Source: Deinococcus sp. (lineage in GTDB: Bacteria; Deinococcota; Deinococci; Deinococcales; Deinococcaceae). Taken from it: 11,328 nt of DNA. The stretch spans positions 1 to 11,328 of the forward strand of contig NZ_JANYGJ010000070.1 in the NCBI RefSeq assembly GCF_025362455.1, given 5' to 3'. The notes under the pieces are model-generated. The model was given only the letters and a program-made list of their open reading frames with translations, was not told the origin of the DNA and did no database searches. A program made the position numbers and the translations under genes. Positions within the stretch are counted from its first letter, which is position 1; every line of letters begins with the position of its first letter. Below are positions 7,351-11,328 of this stretch, in pieces.

Positions 7351-9504
7351 TCACCATGCGGGCGTCGCCTCCCCGTGAGGCTCGATCTGAACAGGGCCCG
7401 GCTGAACCGGCACTCTCGGCTGATACGGCTGCACGCGGCCTTCGACCAGCTCAAAAATCTGGTCCGCCGGGTCCATCAGCGCCGGGCGGTGGGTAATCAC
7501 CAGCAGGGTCTTCTCGCCCCTGAGTTCGCGCAGAAGCTGCACCACCCGCGTTTCCCGGTCCATGTCGAGCGTGGCCGTCGGTTCGTCGAGGATCAGCACT
7601 TCGGCGTCGGAGAGCAGCAGCCGGGCCAGGCCCAGCATCTGGCGCTCGCCGCTCGACAGTCGGTGGGGACTGTCGCCTCCGAGGGTGGTCTGCAACCCTT
7701 CGGGGAGCCTTCGCACGATGTTGTCCATCTGAAGTGAGGTCAGCACCTCACGCACCCGCTGTTCGGGGCGCGGACGACCCAGCGTCAGGTTGTCGAGCAG
7801 CGAGGCGTAGAACATCGGCACTTCCTGGCGCTGGTAGGCGATGCGGCTTCTCACGGTGTCGGGGGCGCAGTCGCTCAGCAGTGTGTCGTCCCAGCGCACG
7901 GCGCCACTTGTCGGCTCCAGCAGCGAGGTCAGCACGTTGCACAGCGTGGTCTTGCCCGACCCGTTGGCACCCAGCAGCACGGTGTAACTGCCGCGTGGCA
8001 AGTCCAGATCGAGCTTATTTAAGATGGGCCGGTCTGCCTGGTAGCCGAACGACAACCCGTCCACGCTCAGGCCCTTACTGAGCGGCGCCAGCACAGTGAC
8101 CCGGTGGCCGCTGTCCTCGGTGGGCAACTCCAGAATCTCGGCCAGGCGGTCGGACGAGACCACGCCCTGCTGGACGCTTTGCACGCTGCCGATCAGGGTG
8201 GACAGCGCCCCGATGGCGTTGCCGGTCAGGCCGTAGGTCGCTACCAGTTGCCCCACCGACAGGTGCCCGGCCAGCACCTGTGTGGCGCCGTACCAGAGCG
8301 TCAGCAGCGAGCACAGACTGCCCAGCAGACCGAACACCACCGATGAGTTGTTGCCCAGCAAAAAACCGCGCCAGGACTGCTCCATCAATCCCGCGATCTG
8401 GTTACGGCCTTTCATGACCGCCCACCGCTCGGCGCAGAAGGCTTTCAGGGCACTGATGCCTTCGAGGTTGCCGATCATGAACGAATCGAGTTCTCCACTC
8501 TTCTTGAGCACCTTGCGGCTGTTGCCCCGCAGTTTCGGCGCGATGATGAACAGGTAGGCCACGTCCAGAATCAGGCCCGACATGGCCACCAGCGCCAGTT
8601 GGACGTTGTAGAAGGTCAGCACGGCCAGGCTGAACACCAGCGTCAGCACCGCCACCGGCACGCCGATCATCAGGCTGCTGAGCACGTCGCGCACATGGCT
8701 GAGGTCGCCGAAACGCTGAAGCAGATCGCCGACCAGCCGGGTCTCGTGAATGCGCAGCGGCAAACCCAGCAGGTGATGCAGGTAGCCGAGTTGCATCTTG
8801 TAGCTCAGGCTCATGCTCAGGTGGCTCGACAGGTACGATCTGAGGGTGCCGATCACCGTCTGGAACACCGCGAAGCCCAGGATGGCCCACAGCAGATACG
8901 GCAGCAGTTGCACCTCGCCGAAGGTCAGCACCCGGTCAAACAGCACCTGCGAGAGCAGCGGCGTCACCAGCCCGCAGGCGCTGAGAATGACGGTGCCCAC
9001 GAACACCTCGACCAGAATCGGCGCCGTGCCCCGGAAGTGGCTCAAATGCGAGAGCAGCCCGGATACGCCGCGCTTGCCGATGAAATGACCGCGCTCGAAG
9101 GTGAGTAGCGGTTTAATCCACAGGACATTGCCGGTCCACTTCGACTCCAGCTCAGATAAGAGAACGCGCCGCCTGCCCACCGCCGGGTCGGCCAGGGTCG
9201 CCCCTTTGGCGTCCAGCGCCGTCAGCACGACGTAATGGTTGTGCTCCCAGTGCAGGATGACCGGTAAGCTGAGTTCAGATAACCCGTCCAGGTCCGCCTG
9301 GTACGGCTCGGCTTCGAGGTTCAGGGCCTGGGCCGCCCGCATCAGGCCGAGCATGGAGGTGCCGCTCTGGGTGGTGCCCGCCAGCTCGCGCAGACGGTAC
9401 AGCGGCTCGAAGCGCGACCAGTAGCCGAGGACAGTGGCGAGGCAGGCAGGGCCGCAATCGGTGGAATCGACTTGGAGAATGGGTTTTATATTAATCCTAG
9501 ACAT
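7351..9504 (-). CDS. Peptidase-containing ABC transporter (C39 protease, double-glycine leader exporter)
   Basis: This is a PCAT that cuts a leader after Gly-Gly and exports the mature peptide. Residues are counted here from an in-frame ATG at 9531. The C39 domain has Cys26 in QVDSTDCGPACLATVLGYW, His99 in HNHYVVLTALD and Asp115 in LADPAVGRRR, so protease activity looks intact. The transmembrane domain spans ~165-450 (VTPLLSQVLFDRVL, DLLQRFGDLSHVRDVLSS). The ATPase has Walker A LLGANGSGKTTL (519-530), Q-loop AYQRQEVPMFYASLLDNL, signature LSSGERQMLGLARLLL (625-640), Walker B VLILDEPTATLD and switch His681 (VITHRP). The length is normal for the family, apart from a Pro-rich ~28-residue tail. 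I start it at 9504 (MSRINIKPILQ), which suits the family; AAAGGA lies 13 bases upstream. Only the first codons share the AT-rich composition of the upstream segment; the body is GC-rich. Confidence 0.95.
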   Translation of the reverse strand: MSRINIKPILQVDSTDCGPACLATVLGYWSRFEPLYRLRELAGTTQSGTSMLGLMRAAQALNLEAEPYQADLDGLSELSLPVILHWEHNHYVVLTALDAKGATLADPAVGRRRVLLSELESKWTGNVLWIKPLLTFERGHFIGKRGVSGLLSHLSHFRGTAPILVEVFVGTVILSACGLVTPLLSQVLFDRVLTFGEVQLLPYLLWAILGFAVFQTVIGTLRSYLSSHLSMSLSYKMQLGYLHHLLGLPLRIHETRLVGDLLQRFGDLSHVRDVLSSLMIGVPVAVLTLVFSLAVLTFYNVQLALVAMSGLILDVAYLFIIAPKLRGNSRKVLKKSGELDSFMIGNLEGISALKAFCAERWAVMKGRNQIAGLMEQSWRGFLLGNNSSVVFGLLGSLCSLLTLWYGATQVLAGHLSVGQLVATYGLTGNAIGALSTLIGSVQSVQQGVVSSDRLAEILELPTEDSGHRVTVLAPLSKGLSVDGLSFGYQADRPILNKLDLDLPRGSYTVLLGANGSGKTTLCNVLTSLLEPTSGAVRWDDTLLSDCAPDTVRSRIAYQRQEVPMFYASLLDNLTLGRPRPEQRVREVLTSLQMDNIVRRLPEGLQTTLGGDSPHRLSSGERQMLGLARLLLSDAEVLILDEPTATLDMDRETRVVQLLRELRGEKTLLVITHRPALMDPADQIFELVEGRVQPYQPRVPVQPGPVQIEPHGEATPAW

Positions 9505-9559
9505 AATCGTATCTGTTTCCTTTCGACACATTTCTAATCTTGTTAGGGATCCGAAGATT

Positions 9560-9790
9560 TTAGACCTTTTTTCTATTCTGATTTGTCAAAACTATGAAAT
9601 TTCTTATAGAAGTAATGATAAATTTCGCTAATAGAAAGACTAAAATTATTTCTATTAAAGTATTATTTTTACTCACATATCTTGAGAATAAGAGCCAAAA
9701 AACAATAGCTATTAAATCCCAGACTGATGCTTTTAGAATCAACCACATAAATTGCAAAGTTTTAGCGAGCCATTTAGCTTTCGTATCTAT
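9560..9790 (-). CDS. Small two-helix membrane protein, apparent AUA start; candidate immunity/accessory factor
   Basis: I know no family for it. The frame encodes a 76-residue basic protein with two strongly hydrophobic helices (LQFMWLILKASVWDLIAIVF and LIEIILVFLLAKFIITSI) and a polar NQNRKKV end. Conventional starts in frame (TTG at 9757, ATG at 9748) have no ribosome site and cut into the first helix. A perfect AAAGGAG (9801-9795) lies four bases before an in-frame ATA at 9790-9788. That start gives a sensible basic N-terminus (DTKAKWLAKT), and the 10884-11210 gene uses the same four-base spacing. The real start may therefore be AUA, or the ATG may have been lost. The gene lies between the CPBP protease and the PCAT on the same strand, in very AT-rich DNA. 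A short basic membrane protein in a bacteriocin-type locus suggests immunity, but that is inference. Confidence 0.6.
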   Translation of the reverse strand: MDTKAKWLAKTLQFMWLILKASVWDLIAIVFWLLFSRYVSKNNTLIEIILVFLLAKFIITSIRNFIVLTNQNRKKV

Positions 9791-9849
9791 TTTTCTCCTT
9801 TAAAAAAGACTAAAGCGTCACGTATTATATTTTGGCTGGCTTAGCGCCC

Positions 9850-10368
9850 TTATTCAGATAGATACTTAATTAAGCCGATGCTTGAAAAGAGAAGTGTGGC
9901 ATTTACACCAAAATGAATAGCAAGACTGGCGGTGAAGCCCTGTTTCTCTATTTTATACCATGATAAAACTCCTAGCAAAAACTGCATATACGGCACCACC
10001 TTCATCCCATCATAAAAATGTCCGAATACGAAAAAAACGGTCTGGCACGCACCCAACATCCAAAATATAATTTTTTCCCTTTTATCTTCTGGGAATAGTT
10101 TCATCCAAAGGCGATAAGGTAGGTACCTAAATACAAATTCTTCTGTTATTGGGGCAATAAAACAGAGTAATGCAAATGAGTAAAAAAATCCGGATCCATA
10201 TATGTGTGCTATAGTGTGTGTATCCACTAATTTTGATGAATTGGTATCTGAGTTAGTGTCTAAATTTGGCGTTGCAGACAAGTATGTTACAATCATTCCG
10301 AATAAACCCAATAAACTTCCCAGTGCAAAGTTTTTCAGAATCGAAAGTAATTTATTCTCTATAAGCAT
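9850..10368 (-). CDS. CPBP-family (Abi) intramembrane metalloprotease
   Basis: This is a polytopic membrane protease of the CPBP/Rce1-like family. All three family motifs are present. Counted from the ATG at 10368, they are EExxxR in ITEEFVFRYLPYRL (Glu76, Glu77, Arg81), FxxxH in FVFGHFYDG (Phe113, His117) and HxxxN in AIHFGVNATL (His152, Asn156). About five or six hydrophobic segments surround them. In bacteriocin clusters such proteins often serve as self-immunity factors or help mature peptides. The ATG at 10368 is preferred because GGGGA lies a few bases upstream (GGATGGGGAATT-ATG). The ATG at 10398 lies inside the hairpin behind the precursor gene. The protein is 172 residues with the preferred start. 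DNA composition is markedly AT-rich, unlike the exporter genes. Confidence 0.88.
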   Translation of the reverse strand: MLIENKLLSILKNFALGSLLGLFGMIVTYLSATPNLDTNSDTNSSKLVDTHTIAHIYGSGFFYSFALLCFIAPITEEFVFRYLPYRLWMKLFPEDKREKIIFWMLGACQTVFFVFGHFYDGMKVVPYMQFLLGVLSWYKIEKQGFTASLAIHFGVNATLLFSSIGLIKYLSE

Positions 10369-10383
10369 AATTCCCCATCCAAA

Positions 10384-10427
10384 ATGCGAAGAGCGCACAT
10401 TAAATTCTAATGTAGCACTCTTCGCAT
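10384..10427 (-). terminator. Long hairpin after the peptide gene (partial terminator or mRNA-stability element)
   Basis: A strong imperfect inverted repeat: ATGCGAAGAG (10384-10393) pairs with CTCTTCGCAT (10418-10427), with a C/A mismatch, GC/GC pairs, a one-base bulge and ACATTA/TAATGT closing a 5-base AATTC loop. On the minus strand it starts five bases after the peptide stop codon and is followed only by TTTT. The T-tract is short, so some read-through into the CPBP gene is likely. Such an arrangement can give high peptide mRNA levels and lower immunity/transporter expression. Confidence 0.75.
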
Positions 10428-10431
10428 CAGT

Positions 10432-10710
10432 TTAGTACGCTGTGCCAGGAGGCTTAGGGACAAGCAACTGCTGTCCACCTGGATAGATGCCATTTTCTCG
10501 CCTCATGCGATCCGCATTAGCATCCGGGGGTGTAGGCTTACCACTTGTTACAACCGCAGGAACAACAAAATCGAAGAAAATTACGCACGGGATTTTGAGC
10601 CTTACAGGGACTTCCTTACAGAGCTCACCACCTGGTGAAGGGATTTTAGTAGGCCATTTGACGCCGCCCACAACCATCTCCGCTTCCGCAATTTCCATCT
10701 TCTTCAACAT
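10432..10710 (-). CDS. Double-glycine leader peptide precursor (bacteriocin-like exporter cargo)
   Basis: This small protein (92 residues) begins with a typical C39-type leader, MLKKMEIAEAEMVVGG. It has Gly-Gly at -2/-1, Val at -4, Glu at -8 and Met at -12, with an acidic middle. Cleavage after Gly16 would release a 76-residue core with two Cys (31 and 42, possibly one disulfide) around a hydrophobic KIPCVIFFDFVVPAVV stretch, then a Pro/Gly-rich tail (GIYPGGQQLLVPKPPGTAY). I know no named bacteriocin like it. The same strand carries an intact C39 transporter three genes downstream, so it is the probable cargo. GGTGAT lies just before the ATG at 10710. A strong hairpin follows the stop. Toxic activity is not shown by the sequence; a signalling or other secreted role is possible. 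Confidence 0.8.
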   Translation of the reverse strand: MLKKMEIAEAEMVVGGVKWPTKIPSPGGELCKEVPVRLKIPCVIFFDFVVPAVVTSGKPTPPDANADRMRRENGIYPGGQQLLVPKPPGTAY

Positions 10711-10806
10711 AACATCACCATACCCTCTATAGTCAAGAATTCCTTGGTCGCCCTACCCACCGATGCCAGCTTACTGGGCGTTAATTCTTAAACTGGGGCC
10801 GCATCA

Positions 10807-10848
10807 TCGGGCGGTGGCGTAAGCGTTTATCCGCAGGCCGCCGCCCGA
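10807..10848. repeat. GC-rich imperfect inverted repeat between the two small-protein genes
   Basis: TCGGGCGGTGGC (10807-10818) pairs with GCCGCCGCCCGA (10837-10848) with one T/G wobble on the plus strand, around an 18-base loop. No T-tract follows on either strand. It sits in the 173-base gap between the secreted-protein gene and the peptide gene, and no gene is visible in that gap. It could be a transcript-stability hairpin, a dispersed repeat or a mobile-element remnant. Confidence 0.5.
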
Positions 10849-10883
10849 CTCGTGGGGAGTAAAGTTTGAATGGGTGTTCAGGT

Positions 10884-11210
10884 TCAATTGAGCACAGAAG
10901 GTGGAATACAGCGCGGGTCGCGCAGGCACCAGGGGTGCACGAGAGGAGCTGTAAACCGCTTCCAAGTCGGGTTCGGAGGCGACGGCACCAGCAGAGGCTC
11001 AGGCGGGGGCGGGGGACGAACCGGGTCCGGCTGGGGCTGAATTACAGCGGGAGGGCGAGGCTTCGGGGCGGCGGCAGGAGCACAGGTGGTCAGCCTGAAT
11101 ATACAGGCATCCACAAGGTTCAGAGGCATGGACTTGCCTGGGCCATCCTGAGCGAGAACGGACGAACTGAACAGCAATGACGAAACGATAACAAACAATG
11201 CTTTTTTCAT
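10884..11210 (-). CDS. Sec-secreted proline-rich small protein with four cysteines
   Basis: I recognise no family. The 108-residue product starts with a clear signal peptide (MKKALFVIVSSLLFSSSVLA, cleavage likely before QDGPG). The mature ~88 residues have a Cys pair near the front (ACIFRLTTC, Cys36 and Cys43), a long Pro-rich middle (VRPPPPPEPLLVPSPPNP) and a second pair at the end (WCLRDPRC, Cys95 and Cys101). Two disulfides in an oxidising compartment are plausible. The start is firm: AAGGAG lies four bases before the ATG. It precedes the double-glycine peptide gene on the same strand. Its LLVPSPP resembles LLVPKPP in that peptide, so the two may share ancestry or a partner. The start region is AT-rich, while the Pro-rich body is GC-rich because of its codons. 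Confidence 0.7.
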   Translation of the reverse strand: MKKALFVIVSSLLFSSSVLAQDGPGKSMPLNLVDACIFRLTTCAPAAAPKPRPPAVIQPQPDPVRPPPPPEPLLVPSPPNPTWKRFTAPLVHPWCLRDPRCIPPSVLN

Positions 11211-11328
11211 AATTCTCCTTCAATAATACAAGCCAATAAAGTATTTTAACGAATAATTTCAACAAAAAAGCTGTTAAACAGACCAAACGGACGAAATTTA
11301 TTTACTCATACATCTTCAACATCGAACG
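11211..11328 (-). promoter_or_regulatory. AT-rich upstream region of the secreted-protein gene
   Basis: The stretch is AT-rich, with promoter-like hexamers on the minus strand (TTGAAA, then TTTATT about 16 bases on) ahead of the AAGGAG ribosome site. No single promoter stands out. At the window edge (11328-11306, minus) a frame reading FDVEDV and then TGA could be the end of a further gene, but six codons cannot establish that. Confidence 0.25.

Noticed and set aside
5048..7378. A very long plus-strand open frame opposite the transglutaminase and HlyD genes
   Set aside because: It lies opposite two genes with clear domain motifs and signals. Its sequence is His/Gly/Val/Arg-rich without any recognisable domain, as expected from the antisense of GC-rich coding DNA.
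9536..9559. AATCTT...AAGATT inverted repeat before the PCAT gene
   Set aside because: Six AT-rich pairs around a 12-base loop are too weak to call a regulatory hairpin.
10707..10736. TTGACT plus TTATGT (18-base spacing, minus strand) as a promoter for the GG-peptide gene
   Set aside because: The -10 would overlap the start codon and force a start at the next Met, shortening the leader to 12 residues. The first ATG has a plausible ribosome site, so I do not call this promoter.
10866..11180. A plus-strand frame of 104 codons opposite the secreted proline-rich gene
   Set aside because: It is Arg/Gly-rich and has no ribosome site. The minus-strand gene has a signal peptide and a strong AAGGAG, so the plus frame is its shadow.

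Overview
The window is mostly GC-rich bacterial DNA. The gene set is FabZ, a SlyD-type FKBP, a FUN14-domain protein, an ECF sigma factor with a GC-rich membrane protein behind it, and a DUF3857/transglutaminase protein. Base composition, the alanine/leucine/glycine-rich protein style and the gene mix suggest a Deinococcus-like organism. That is inference from style and gene content; no marker RNA is present.

Left part (1-4293), ordinary chromosomal genes. On the minus strand a short two-helix membrane reading frame, resembling the C-terminus of an LptF/LptG-type permease, ends at base 1. It lies directly behind fabZ (215-700, minus). slyD (875-1360, plus) follows with a clear intrinsic terminator (1376-1404). 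A FUN14-domain gene (1415-1813, minus) is divergent from an ECF-type sigma factor (1895-2470, plus). After about 330 bases without a convincing gene comes a large polytopic membrane protein (2800-4293, plus), which may be the sigma factor's membrane partner.

Middle part (4361-9504, all minus). A secreted DUF3857/transglutaminase-like protein with an intact Cys-His-Asp triad is followed, further upstream on the same strand, by a HlyD-type membrane fusion protein. Above that is a peptidase-containing ABC transporter (PCAT) with an intact C39 protease, transmembrane and ATPase domain. PCAT and fusion protein are tightly coupled, so they form an exporter that cuts double-glycine leaders.

Right part (about 9500-11328, minus), an AT-rich accessory segment feeding into the exporter. 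In transcription order it holds: a Sec-secreted, proline-rich, four-cysteine small protein (10884-11210); a GC-rich imperfect inverted repeat (10807-10848); a 92-residue peptide with a double-glycine leader (10432-10710); a long hairpin just behind it (10384-10427); a CPBP (Abi-family) intramembrane protease (9850-10368); and a two-helix small membrane protein that seems to start at a non-standard AUA codon (9560-9790). Next come the PCAT and HlyD genes.

Taken together, 6374-11210 looks like a previously uncharacterised peptide-export or bacteriocin-like system. The double-glycine peptide would be the cargo, the C39 transporter and HlyD protein the export machinery, and the CPBP protease and/or small membrane protein the candidate self-immunity or accessory factors. 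The cargo and immunity side is AT-rich while the exporter is GC-rich, which suggests a mosaic origin. No outer-membrane TolC-type gene lies in the window.
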